NCBI GenBank assembly: GCA_942493265.1
Contig: OW818688.1
Coordinates: 62,001 to 126,000, forward strand
Direction: 5' to 3'
Source: UBA12481 sp942493265
GTDB taxonomy: Bacteria; Bacteroidota; Bacteroidia; Bacteroidales; UBA12481
Length of the DNA stretch: 64,000 nucleotides
The translations under genes and the position numbers were made by a program. The notes under the pieces are model-generated. The model saw only the letters and a list, made by a program, of their open reading frames with translations, was not told the DNA's origin and ran no database searches. This document shows positions 49,512 through 57,685 of this stretch, one piece after another (the stretch's first letter is position 1; every line of letters starts with the position of its first letter).

Positions 49512-50984
49512 TTATCTTTCGATCCACAAAACTGAATTTCCGGTGCCGTATTCATTCTCCTCCCATAATTCATTGCCGGGATCGAGAATCCATTTACCAT
49601 CAACAATATATTTATAGGTGTATTTTCCGGGTTTGAGGTAAAGGGGCAGTATCCATCGGTTGTTCACACGGGCCAGGCTGTATCCCTGATGGCTCCATGA
49701 ATTGAAGCTGCCGCTTACGGCAATTCGGCTAGCCTGCGGAAAACTATCCAATACAAAGGTATGATTGGGGTTCACAGCCAGGAAAGAATTGGCCATATCT
49801 CCCCAGCCGTTTACCCAGGGGTTGGCCGGATCGGTCATCCAGCGGCCATCGGCAATAAATTTATATTCGTAATTGCCCGGGGCGATCACATAGGGCAGTT
49901 GCCAGCCCCCAGCCACTTTTGCCATCACCTGTTCGGCGGTATTCCATCCATTGAATGAGCCGGACAATATCACCACTTTTGCAGATTCAAAACCCTTCAG
50001 ATGGAACCAGGTGGTATCGCCGATACCCATGAATGAATTAAAATTACCCCGGCCATCTGGCCTCACCACCGGATTGGCAGGATCGGTTATCCAGGTACCG
50101 TCGACCACAAATTTATAGGCATGTGTTCCCGGTTTAAGGTATAGAGGCAATTCCCAGCGGGTCTCCACATGATTCATGACCAGTGCATTAGGATTAAAAC
50201 CATTGAAGCTTCCAGCCAGGATCACTTTTTTCGCATTCGGATAGCCATCGAGTGTAAACCGGTAATTGTAACAGAACACCACTGAGTTAAAGCCGCCATT
50301 GAGATCATCTTCCTTGATTTTATTGTTGGGATCCTGCTTCCAGCGCCCATCTATTATAAATTTATAGGCATATTTTCCGGGTTGCAGGGGTATACGTACC
50401 GACCAGCCTGCGCCATCCCTTTTCATCGGCGTTTCCATGGTGCTCCAGTCATTGAAAGTTCCCGAGAGGTACACGGACCGTGCCTCGGGATATCCTTCCA
50501 GGTAAAAGTGTGCAGTTGAATCCGAATAGGAGAACCATTCATCCCGCGACAGCCGGTTTACGCCGAACACCGCCGGTTCAGGATCCGGAAGTCCGGGGAT
50601 ATTCAGCCAGTTATCGTCTATCAGAAAAAGCCTGGAGAAGGGCATGATTTTACCCACATCCGGCAGATGCTCAGGTATTTGTCCAAGGGTTTTGGAAAGT
50701 TCCGCAGTACGATTGCTGATCTTTTTCCATTTCCAGCCATCGGCGAGCATGAGCGAATCGACCTGTCCGGTCAATACTTTGGAAAGCATGGTTGAATCCA
50801 GGTCGAACCTCCCCGAAACATCGCGAATCTGATCGGCTGTCCAGTTAAGATCGATTTTGAAAACCAGACGGCCATTTTCAATCCGGCAAATGCCATTGAG
50901 GAATTCCTGTCCGATGCCTGCCGTTGGCAGCAGCATCAGAAGAAATAACCCCAGGGCAAATATTACCGGTTTTCTATGGGTCAT
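49512..50984 (-). CDS. secreted protein with four tandem CBM48/AMPK-beta-like domains
   Basis: A protein of 490 residues with a signal peptide ending TAGIGQ and an N-terminal region of its own (about 27-150). Four repeats of about 83 residues begin near 158, 241, 325 and 408. Each has the glycogen-binding core: VYLSGTFNDWS / VILAGSFNGFN / VILSGSFNGWN / IAVSGSFNSWS, then a KYAYKFIIDGRWKQDP-type strand pair and a closing NS-V/F strand. The AMPK-beta/CBM48 fold binds alpha-glucans in other proteins; whether these sites keep binding is unknown. Four copies in one secreted protein without a catalytic domain is unusual. Its ATG overlaps the stop of the retropepsin-like gene by four bases. Confidence 0.85.
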   Translation of the reverse strand: MTHRKPVIFALGLFLLMLLPTAGIGQEFLNGICRIENGRLVFKIDLNWTADQIRDVSGRFDLDSTMLSKVLTGQVDSLMLADGWKWKKISNRTAELSKTLGQIPEHLPDVGKIMPFSRLFLIDDNWLNIPGLPDPEPAVFGVNRLSRDEWFSYSDSTAHFYLEGYPEARSVYLSGTFNDWSTMETPMKRDGAGWSVRIPLQPGKYAYKFIIDGRWKQDPNNKIKEDDLNGGFNSVVFCYNYRFTLDGYPNAKKVILAGSFNGFNPNALVMNHVETRWELPLYLKPGTHAYKFVVDGTWITDPANPVVRPDGRGNFNSFMGIGDTTWFHLKGFESAKVVILSGSFNGWNTAEQVMAKVAGGWQLPYVIAPGNYEYKFIADGRWMTDPANPWVNGWGDMANSFLAVNPNHTFVLDSFPQASRIAVSGSFNSWSHQGYSLARVNNRWILPLYLKPGKYTYKYIVDGKWILDPGNELWEENEYGTGNSVLWIER

Positions 50985-52012
50985 TGTGCAGCCTCCTGAA
51001 TCAGACTTAAGGCCAATTCTTTCTTCACCAAGTTAATACAAACGACTCCTTTTTCAAAGAAATCATATCCCAAAACACCGCTCAGCGGATAATTGTAGGC
51101 CATTGCAAGCGCCTCCACGCCGGTTATCATGGTTTGCATGGGATGAAGGGGCGTATCCCCCAGAACAAAATCATTCATCGTACCATATAAAACCTCCAGC
51201 TGGGCACCGCCTGAACCGGTGAGTCCGGATCGGCTGGAGATGGTAACCGTGCTTAATACTTTTTTTGAAACGGTATTGCTGAGCACATTGGCTTCAGCGC
51301 CGGTATCCAAACAAAAATCGAGGGTTTTACCGCAGATGGTTCCCTGGAGGAACACCACCCCGCCCGATTCTTTCACCGGACAGGTGAGGCTGGGTTTTGT
51401 GCTGTCGGACACTGTACTTAACCGTTTACCCGCCCGGTTGATCCGGTGAAGTCGCAATTCGCTCCGCTTAAAGTCGATCACCATTTCGAGACTGCGGAAC
51501 ATATTCATGCCCAGAAGCCCGAGTATTTTCACGCCGCGCCGGTTCTCGATATGACCCAGATTGATCACATCGGCCACAATATTTTCATAATGGAGATCCG
51601 GCAGATCCAGCCTGGCCACCCGCATCTGGTATACTTTTTCAACATTTCCGGTAATCCCGCTGGCGGGTTCATCAACGGGAGTAAGGTTTTTCCGGAAATA
51701 AGTACGGTTTAATACAAGATGACCAGCTCCGGTGTCAAATACGAAATTACCGGTTTGATCACCGATCCTGGCCTCTATCAAAAACAACCTGCCGGCCCTC
51801 TTTAAAGGAATGGTTACCGATTGAAAATCTCCAAGTGGCTCGGCAAATTCAACGGAGGAAGAACTGAGCCGGATGGATTGATTGATCCAGGTCGGGGAGG
51901 ATAAATTTTCACCTGTTTGGAGAGAGCTAAATGATAACAGCGGTAAAAAAAAAATAAGAAAGGGAAAAACACCCGGAAAATGGAATTTTCTTACCCGCAG
52001 ACAGGTCATCAT
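50981..52012 (-). CDS. exported double retropepsin-like aspartic protease
   Basis: A protein of 343 residues with an N-terminal hydrophobic segment (FPFLIFFLPLLSFSS). Two retropepsin-like halves each keep the catalytic DTG: NFVFDTGAGHLV (Asp93) and DFCLDTGAEANV (Asp236), each followed by the hydrophobic-Gly flap strand ILGLLGMNMF and LSGVLGYDFF. Both halves thus look complete, giving a possible intramolecular dimer. It probably cuts a periplasmic or surface substrate. First gene of a five-gene operon (52012-46318) with very tight junctions, which suggests that its target may be one of the operon's surface proteins. Confidence 0.85.
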   Translation of the reverse strand: MMTCLRVRKFHFPGVFPFLIFFLPLLSFSSLQTGENLSSPTWINQSIRLSSSSVEFAEPLGDFQSVTIPLKRAGRLFLIEARIGDQTGNFVFDTGAGHLVLNRTYFRKNLTPVDEPASGITGNVEKVYQMRVARLDLPDLHYENIVADVINLGHIENRRGVKILGLLGMNMFRSLEMVIDFKRSELRLHRINRAGKRLSTVSDSTKPSLTCPVKESGGVVFLQGTICGKTLDFCLDTGAEANVLSNTVSKKVLSTVTISSRSGLTGSGGAQLEVLYGTMNDFVLGDTPLHPMQTMITGVEALAMAYNYPLSGVLGYDFFEKGVVCINLVKKELALSLIQEAAQ

Positions 52013-52054
52013 TCAGCATGATTTTATCAGGTATTAAAATTAATTAATTTCCCA

Positions 52055-52759
52055 CTATTTCCCTGCAAGAACCAATGCTTTCGGATACAATATATTGTTT
52101 TCAAGATGAACATGAATGTGGAGGTCATCTTCAAACTGTTGAAGCAGCTTGTACGTTACGCTGTAAGTATTGCATCCATCGGCCGGCACCAGGTAATGAT
52201 TGCTGAGTTCACAGATATGGTCCATGGCACCCCCGGCAAATTCATGCTCACCGGTCATGCGTGCAATTTCCGAGAATATGGTCGCCTTTGCATCGGGTGA
52301 CTGATTGGCCTGAACCGCTTTGATTGCCGGAAACAGAACTTCCTCCTCATTTTTCAGATGCTGCAGGAGCTCCTCATTGATTTTTGCGAATAGGTCAGCA
52401 ATTTCAATGAGTTCAGCATGATGCTCACCATGAACCGAGGCAATCTTTTGGGTATAGAACACCAATTCCGGCAGACTCTTCAAAACAAATTTATGGTGGG
52501 TATTCATGATATAATCAGACAAAAAACCCGGATCCCAATCTTTAAAATTTACCGAAGGGCTCACAGGTTCGAGCTCCAGTTCCTTTAACTCCTTTACGAG
52601 GGAGGCCGGATTGATACCCTTTTCCTCACACATTTCGTTTAAACCCCTTTTCCCGCCGCAGCAGAAATCTATTCCGGCATTCTTAAAAATTTCGGCCGCC
52701 CTGAAATCGTTGGCAACGATTTCACCTACTGTTACCTTACCTAAATCATTCGTTATCAT
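52055..52759 (-). CDS. ric: di-iron Fe-S cluster repair protein (Ric/YtfE/ScdA family)
   Basis: A protein of 234 residues, the usual length. The N-terminal ScdA_N part has FKNAGIDFCCGGKRGLNEMC (Cys33, Cys34). The hemerythrin-like domain supplies the di-iron ligands with HHKFVLKSLPEL, SVHGEHHAEL, HLKNEEEVLFPAI, TGEHEFAGGAMDHI and HIHVHLENNILYPKAL. Family members restore Fe-S clusters damaged by nitric oxide or oxidation in the cytoplasm. A -7 box and a palindrome overlap just before the start, so it is probably under nitrosative/oxidative control. Single gene; 43 bases separate its stop from the retropepsin operon start. Confidence 0.93.
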   Translation of the reverse strand: MITNDLGKVTVGEIVANDFRAAEIFKNAGIDFCCGGKRGLNEMCEEKGINPASLVKELKELELEPVSPSVNFKDWDPGFLSDYIMNTHHKFVLKSLPELVFYTQKIASVHGEHHAELIEIADLFAKINEELLQHLKNEEEVLFPAIKAVQANQSPDAKATIFSEIARMTGEHEFAGGAMDHICELSNHYLVPADGCNTYSVTYKLLQQFEDDLHIHVHLENNILYPKALVLAGK

Positions 52760-52769
52760 ATCATTTACA

Positions 52770-52824
52770 TTTGAATCATTGGTTCAAAGATACAATAAAT
52801 TTTTTTAAAGACATATTTGTCTTT
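52770..52824 (-). promoter_or_regulatory. ric promoter with two palindromes
   Basis: On the minus strand TATCTTTG (52792-52785) matches the -7 consensus TAnnTTTG exactly. It overlaps a TTTGAA-N7-TTCAAA palindrome (52770-52788) lying 10 bases before the ATG. A second palindrome, AAAGACA-TATT-TGTCTTT (52807-52824), lies about where a -33 region would be. The shape suits a CRP/FNR-like or other NO-responsive regulator; which one is unknown. Confidence 0.5.
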
Positions 52825-52833
52825 TATTTTAAT

Positions 52834-52874
52834 AAAAAAAACCGGAGCTCAGCGAGGTATGCTAAACTCCGGTT
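52834..52874 (-). terminator. intrinsic terminator of the DUF4382 gene
   Basis: AACCGGAG (52840-52847) pairs with CTCCGGTT (52867-52874) around a 19-base loop; on the minus strand seven T residues follow. It ends transcription before the ric promoter. Confidence 0.75.
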
Positions 52875-52966
52875 ACGGAGAATTCAAATTATCGTAAAAA
52901 AAAGTTCTGTGTTAATTCTACCAGATTTAAACCCTCATCACTTATCTCTCGCTGTTTATGTTAGAT

Positions 52967-52985
52967 GGGCGATCTCGGATCGCCC
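52967..52985. repeat. REP-like hairpin related to the 22-nt repeat
   Basis: GGGCGATC (52967-52974) and GATCGCCC (52978-52985) are perfectly inverted around three bases and followed by CTACG, like the hairpins at 2916 and 59611, which end TCTCTAC. Stem sequence differs, so this is a looser family member. Confidence 0.5.
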
Positions 52986-53011
52986 CTACGTGATATTTAT
53001 GGTGGATTCGG

Positions 53012-53764
53012 TTATAAATCGATTGCGCCCACATTGGTAGTTTTACCCACGGTAACCACTACATTTTCAACCAGTAGCGGGCTCGACGGCAATTCATGTA
53101 CGATGTTGAGGGAGTATGTTCCGGCAGGCAGCCCCTGAATCAGAAAATTCCCGTCGGCATTCACCGCCGTTGAATAAGAAACACCGGCTGAAACCGCTTC
53201 AACTGATGCCAGTGTACCGGCAGGTGAAATCTGTCCCCGTACCGCTCCGCTGATGGCAGTGTCGATGGTACGGATAACGGGTTTCAGTTTATAACTGCCG
53301 CTGCCTGTGGACACAATCGACTTATTGGCATCAAAATCCAGCAGGATACTGTATTTCACCCCGGCTTCAAAAGTCTGGTGCACCTGCAGTTTCAGTCCGG
53401 ATTGCTCGGCACTGGGTGTACTCAATGGGTACGTGGTACCATCAACGGTAACAGTACTGTTGGGTCCGAGAATCAACCTGATCTGCTCAACAGTACCCGG
53501 TTCCAGCAGGCCTGTCCCGATAAGTGTATCGGCCCCGTTGGCAAAATCAAGCAGGTTGATGAGCGCAGGAACTACATCAAGTGTAAAGGTGTTACTTGAA
53601 TCCCCTTTTATTTCAACACCCTGGAGGTCGATAGTTACGGCACTGTAAGGGCCGGGAGCATCAGTCAGCCGGATATCCACCGTACTTTTATCAGAATTTT
53701 TGCCGCATGAAATCATGCCGGCAAATAGCAGGACGAAACCTGCCGCAAACATTAACTTTTTCAT
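53012..53764 (-). CDS. DUF4382 lipoprotein
   Basis: A protein of 250 residues with lipobox GMISCGKN (Cys20). Residues about 27-165 follow the DUF4382 pattern: VDIRLTDAPGPYSAVTIDLQ, FTLDVVPALINLLDFANGAD, LEPGTVEQIRLILGPN and YSILLDFDANKSIV, then a CarboxypepD_reg-like beta domain (AISGAVRGQISPAGTLASVE, GNFLIQGLPAGTYSLNIVHE). Surface or periplasmic; function unknown. Single gene with its own terminator. Confidence 0.88.
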   Translation of the reverse strand: MKKLMFAAGFVLLFAGMISCGKNSDKSTVDIRLTDAPGPYSAVTIDLQGVEIKGDSSNTFTLDVVPALINLLDFANGADTLIGTGLLEPGTVEQIRLILGPNSTVTVDGTTYPLSTPSAEQSGLKLQVHQTFEAGVKYSILLDFDANKSIVSTGSGSYKLKPVIRTIDTAISGAVRGQISPAGTLASVEAVSAGVSYSTAVNADGNFLIQGLPAGTYSLNIVHELPSSPLLVENVVVTVGKTTNVGAIDL

Positions 53765-53849
53765 ATCAAAGAATAATTAGTTCAAATGAGTAAATCACCT
53801 GTATAACGCATTTATATGCCTGAAAGTATATATTTACTCAGATCAACGC

Positions 53850-54839
53850 TTAATGTGACTTGATGAGTCCATCCAGAAAACGGTTGGTTTCCGCGTTGAC
53901 AGTGCGCCGGGTGGGGTCGGCATCGAACCATTGAATGGTTTGTTTTATTCCATCAGCGAAAGGTATTGTGGCGACAAATTCCGGTACAAACCGCTTGATT
54001 TTTGAATTATCGAACAGGGCGCTGTGTGATTTATCGCCGAGCAGGGTACCCCTTACCGATGGAAAGTTGTGCTGATCGGCATAATCGGCGATAAAATCCG
54101 AAGATATATGAACGATATTTGCCTCGTATCCGGCCGCACGGGCAACCAATTCATAGATCCGGTTCCAGGTAAGTACCTCATCTGATGTGATATGAAAAGC
54201 CTCGCCGATGGCATGCTGATTATCCATCAGTCCGATAAATCCTTTGGCAAAATCGGTAGCATGCGTCATGGTCCACAAGGATGTTCCATCGCCATGAACC
54301 ACTACAGGCATACCCTTCCGCATGCGGTCGATCACGGTAAACTCCTCCCATCCGCCCAGTGAAACCGGTATTACGGAATAGTAGGTATGTGACGGCCTCA
54401 CGATGGTGATTGGGAATCCATGATCGCGGTAAGCATTTACGAGAAGATCCTCGCACCCGATCTTTTTCCGTGAATAATCCCAGAAGGGATTCCGGAGCGG
54501 TGTCGACTCGGTGATTACAGGATTCAGCGGTGGTTTTTGATAAGCCGAGGCGGTACTGATAAATATATATTGACGGGCCGACTCCTTAAACAGCTCGATA
54601 TCCCGCACAATATCCGCCGGATCATAGGCGATCCAGTTCACCACCACATCCCACCAGTGACCGGCTAAAACGTTTTTCACCTGTTGGATATCCTTCAGGT
54701 CAGCTTTCAGATTGGTGACTCCGGAAACAGGCTGCCGGGATCCGCGGTTAAGATGATACAGATCAATACCTTTCGAAATTGCCAACTGACTCACCGGCGT
54801 ACTGATATTACCGGTTCCGCCTATAAATAATACCTTCAT
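53850..54839 (-). CDS. NAD(P)-dependent epimerase/dehydratase (extended SDR)
   Basis: A protein of 329 residues. The nucleotide-binding loop is GGTGNIS (7-13) and the active-site pair is Tyr122/Lys126 in DYSRKKIGCE, preceded by ISTASAYQ, the Ser region. Other family marks: ITIVRPSHTY and ALFDNSKIKRFVPEF. Closest in pattern to bacterial homologues of chloroplast CSP41-type SDR proteins, whose reaction varies. Three bases after the membrane-protein gene at 54843, so it is the last gene of a likely operon (56891-53850). Confidence 0.88.
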   Translation of the reverse strand: MKVLFIGGTGNISTPVSQLAISKGIDLYHLNRGSRQPVSGVTNLKADLKDIQQVKNVLAGHWWDVVVNWIAYDPADIVRDIELFKESARQYIFISTASAYQKPPLNPVITESTPLRNPFWDYSRKKIGCEDLLVNAYRDHGFPITIVRPSHTYYSVIPVSLGGWEEFTVIDRMRKGMPVVVHGDGTSLWTMTHATDFAKGFIGLMDNQHAIGEAFHITSDEVLTWNRIYELVARAAGYEANIVHISSDFIADYADQHNFPSVRGTLLGDKSHSALFDNSKIKRFVPEFVATIPFADGIKQTIQWFDADPTRRTVNAETNRFLDGLIKSH

Positions 54840-54842
54840 ATG

Positions 54843-55949
54843 TTACTTTTTTTCTGGTTTCTGTTTAAAGGAAGTGCGCAATTTCATCATTTTATTCAGG
54901 AGATCGAACCAGAAAGGTGCCCCCAGTGAAATTGCGATGGCTGTAATCAGGAATCCAAAGAAATGATGCCAGGCCAGTCGGAACATATAACCCAGCTTTT
55001 CTTCGAAAGTTACCGTAAGGAATCCGTTTGAGAATTTTCGCTGTGTATCGGATAAGGATTTGGGATCCAACTGCGGGGTATAGTACTTTTCCTTTGTTAC
55101 GGTATCCATATCCACCCTGATTTTGTCGGGAAGCCATCCGCCCAATCCCAGTATGGTATTGGCATTGGCCACATCGGCATCCAGTTTTCGTTTAATTTCG
55201 AGAAGGGAAGTATCCCCGGAGCCGGGATTTGTTTGAATATAGGCATTTGCCATACTTACCATCTGTTCCCGGGCATTCTTATCATTCGACAGTTTTTTTA
55301 CTATTACGAAGGTATCGGCATAAAAGAACCAGGCCAGACAAAAGCCTAAAATCAGCAGAACAAATTGAATTTTACGCTTATACCACTCGGATGCCTGTTC
55401 CATGGTACGGTCGAACCAGGCTTCGAGGAGCAATTTAAACCGGTCGATATCACCCTGGGCTTCTTCCCAGAGTCCGAGCAGATATCCGGCAGACTCCTTC
55501 TCGAGGGGCCATTTTTGTTTACCTCCGGCCCCGTTTACTTCGGCATTTTCGGCGCTCATTTTCAGCGCCGTATTGATTTTTTCACCGGTTACCCGACCAT
55601 TGCCGGATAATTCATCGATAATGGCTTTTGAGAAACTTTCAGGCCGTATTGTTGAAGGCTTCCGAAAAAGCCCGCTGCCACCCAGATACTTTATTTCCGG
55701 ATTTTTATAGAATCCGTTCACCGCGTCGTTTTCAGGGCTTTCCAGGATTCTGATAGAATTCAGGAACCTGCCCAGTCGGCTTTTTACCTTGTCATCATTC
55801 AGCATCCTGCTGATAGCTTCCTGCAGGTTCCGGGCTCTCAGTCCGAACAATGAAGCAATCATTTCGGAAATCACCGTACCTAAAAGGCTGTATAACAAAT
55901 AAATGAAAACCAGACCTATTACTACGTCCAATGCAACAGAGTTAAACAT
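54843..55949 (-). CDS. membrane protein of unknown function
   Basis: A protein of 368 residues with three clear hydrophobic segments: VVIGLVFIYLLYSLLGTVIS (about 9-28), QFVLLILGFCLAWFFYADTF (about 196-215) and FFGFLITAIAISLGAPFWFD (about 333-352). The first is followed by LFGLRARNLQEAISRML, and the second is preceded by WFDRTMEQASEWYKRKIQ. This combination recalls a bacterial membrane family seen in several phyla, but no function is known to me. The region between segments two and three is periplasmic or cytoplasmic and rich in charged residues. Operon with the lipoprotein upstream (18-base gap) and epimerase downstream. Confidence 0.75.
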   Translation of the reverse strand: MFNSVALDVVIGLVFIYLLYSLLGTVISEMIASLFGLRARNLQEAISRMLNDDKVKSRLGRFLNSIRILESPENDAVNGFYKNPEIKYLGGSGLFRKPSTIRPESFSKAIIDELSGNGRVTGEKINTALKMSAENAEVNGAGGKQKWPLEKESAGYLLGLWEEAQGDIDRFKLLLEAWFDRTMEQASEWYKRKIQFVLLILGFCLAWFFYADTFVIVKKLSNDKNAREQMVSMANAYIQTNPGSGDTSLLEIKRKLDADVANANTILGLGGWLPDKIRVDMDTVTKEKYYTPQLDPKSLSDTQRKFSNGFLTVTFEEKLGYMFRLAWHHFFGFLITAIAISLGAPFWFDLLNKMMKLRTSFKQKPEKK

Positions 55950-55967
55950 GGCTGATCAGGTTAAATG

Positions 55968-56450
55968 TTATTTCACTCGAATCAACTTTGTTTGCCCATC
56001 GGCAATAACGATCTCATATAATTCAACCAGGGGCTGATCAGACTCCCCATCTGTTTTATTCCGTGTAACATCAGCAATCGAAGTGGTTGATTTGGTGAGC
56101 AGATCAGTAATTTTTCCGATGGTTTCCGGCATTTTGGAATCTGTGGTTAAACCATAAGAGGTAAGAATTCCGTTTTCCAGTTCCAGCTTCAGGGCAGAAG
56201 AACCGATACCGGGTTCTATTTTGATATACTGCGGATCGGAAAGATCAGGCAGATAAACGATACTGGTTTTGAGCGCCACAGTTTTTGTTACCTGATATTC
56301 TACCAGAAGGTAGGGCTTCGGGGAATAAACCCTTATACCAGTTTCATTTTTTAGTCCCGGATCGTTATAAAACTTCACGGTTGCACAACCGGACCAGAAC
56401 AGGGTAATACCCAAAGAAATAACACAGGCAAAAAACTTAATGGTTCTCAT
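55968..56450 (-). CDS. lipoprotein of unknown function
   Basis: A protein of 160 residues with lipobox FWSGCATV (Cys22). The mature part begins VKFYNDPGLKNETGIRVYSPKPYLLVEYQ and continues with strands (VALKTSIVYLP, LKLELENGILTSYGL) and a short helix (ETIGKITDLLTKSTTSIADVT). No known domain recognised. It lies between two membrane-protein genes in the same likely operon. Confidence 0.7.
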   Translation of the reverse strand: MRTIKFFACVISLGITLFWSGCATVKFYNDPGLKNETGIRVYSPKPYLLVEYQVTKTVALKTSIVYLPDLSDPQYIKIEPGIGSSALKLELENGILTSYGLTTDSKMPETIGKITDLLTKSTTSIADVTRNKTDGESDQPLVELYEIVIADGQTKLIRVK

Positions 56451-56495
56451 TTATTTTTGGATTACAGGATTAGGCAGAGGGAGGTGCGGCACAGA

Positions 56496-56891
56496 CTAAT
56501 AGGGCAGCAGGGAAGATGGCCCGGAATCGGAAATCTTTAAAATCTCCACCACTACATAGTGGCTCATGCCGCGCCAGGGCAGTGAATGCAGGTATTCCTT
56601 GTAACGGATTTCGACGAATTTGCCGCTGCTGCGTTCCAGCACGGCTCCCAGACTATCATTGGCGACACTGAAATCAAACTCATTGCTTTGCATGGCTCCG
56701 GGAGCGGGGGTTTTAAACCCTGACTGTATAATCCTTCCCTCCCAGGTTTTAAATACATAGCCTTTTTTTACCACAAAATTAAGATTGCCCGACCTGACAC
56801 CCTCTCCGAATACAAAGCAGAATCTCCACCAGAGGATTGCTGCCAGTACCAGGACTATAAGAGGGATACCAATTTTAAGGAATCGCTTCAT
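56496..56891 (-). CDS. small membrane-anchored protein
   Basis: A protein of 131 residues with one N-terminal membrane segment (IGIPLIVLVLAAILWWRF). The remainder is beta-rich: LNFVVKKGYVFKTWEGRIIQ, FDFSVANDSLGAVLERSSG and HYVVVEILKI. Homologues in Bacteroidota are sometimes labelled 6-phosphogluconate dehydrogenase, but no dehydrogenase motif is present here and the length rules it out. First gene of the likely operon ending with the epimerase. Confidence 0.65.
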   Translation of the reverse strand: MKRFLKIGIPLIVLVLAAILWWRFCFVFGEGVRSGNLNFVVKKGYVFKTWEGRIIQSGFKTPAPGAMQSNEFDFSVANDSLGAVLERSSGKFVEIRYKEYLHSLPWRGMSHYVVVEILKISDSGPSSLLPY

Positions 56892-56971
56892 AATTCTTCA
56901 AATTAATCCGATGGTTAATCATGATTTGATTTGATATCAACCACCAGCTAAACTTACAAAAAACCTGCAGT

Positions 56972-57442
56972 CTATTTGTGTTTTTTAGTCGGAATAACAA
57001 ATAAAGGAATTGCGGTGTGACTCAACACTTTTTCCGTAACGCTGCCCATCACTATTTTCTCCAGCCACTTCTGACTATGTGAACCGATTACAATGATGTC
57101 GGCATGAATTTCCTTAGCGCTTTTAATAATGCCATCTGCAAAATCCCCTTCCCTCACGAGGATTTGAATAGTATCATCAGCCAAATGTTTTTTTGTTTTT
57201 TCCAGGTAATGGATGGAAGCCTCCCGGAGTCCTTCGGCGCTGTCTTTCTGCAGGGATCCCATGTCCATATAACCGTTAAAACCCATGATCGGAGAATAAT
57301 CACGCGAGGCATAATATACAGGATCAGAAATTACATGCAGCAGATAAGTTTCGGCTCCCATTGCTTTCGCGAGAGTATAACCTGTTTCCGCAATTTTTTG
57401 TGCAGTTGGATCGTAATCCAGCGCGATCAGTACTTTTTTCAT
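56972..57442 (-). CDS. universal stress protein (UspA family)
   Basis: A protein of 156 residues, one Usp domain. The N-terminal KVLIALDYDPTAQKIAETGYTLA and the C-terminal IIVIGSHSQKWLEKIVMGSVTEKVL with IPLFVIP are typical. The nucleotide-binding loop G-2x-G-9x-G-S has Ser instead of the middle Gly (GSHSQ...MGSV), so ATP binding is uncertain. Cytoplasmic stress-response protein; single gene. Confidence 0.92.
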   Translation of the reverse strand: MKKVLIALDYDPTAQKIAETGYTLAKAMGAETYLLHVISDPVYYASRDYSPIMGFNGYMDMGSLQKDSAEGLREASIHYLEKTKKHLADDTIQILVREGDFADGIIKSAKEIHADIIVIGSHSQKWLEKIVMGSVTEKVLSHTAIPLFVIPTKKHK

Positions 57443-57577
57443 CCTGTTTAATATTAATTAGTTTAATTACCCCCTAAGTTACGAAGCATTTCCGCTACAG
57501 GAGTTACAAAATATCAAAAAAAAGTTGTCTGATTCACACTTTTTCCAGGGTAGAATCCGCTGAGGATTAATCAACAT

Positions 57578-57622
57578 AAAAACCCCTTACCCAATGGCAA
57601 ATCCAGTGAGTAAAGGGTTTTT
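57578..57622. terminator. bidirectional intrinsic terminator
   Basis: AAAAACCCCTTAC (57578-57590) pairs with GTAAAGGGTTTTT (57610-57622) with one mismatch, giving T-runs on both strands. It lies 63 bases after the stop of the RRM gene and before the UspA start region; it most likely ends the RRM transcript. Confidence 0.75.
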
Positions 57623-57685
57623 AGATCTTGCCCGCAGCGCTGGTTCAGCGCTTTCCCGGGCTATTTGTCCGTTCGACTTTTATGC

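Noticed and set aside
56496..56891. 6-phosphogluconate dehydrogenase
   Set aside because: The protein is 131 residues, membrane anchored and lacks any dehydrogenase motif; similar labels in databases are probably errors.
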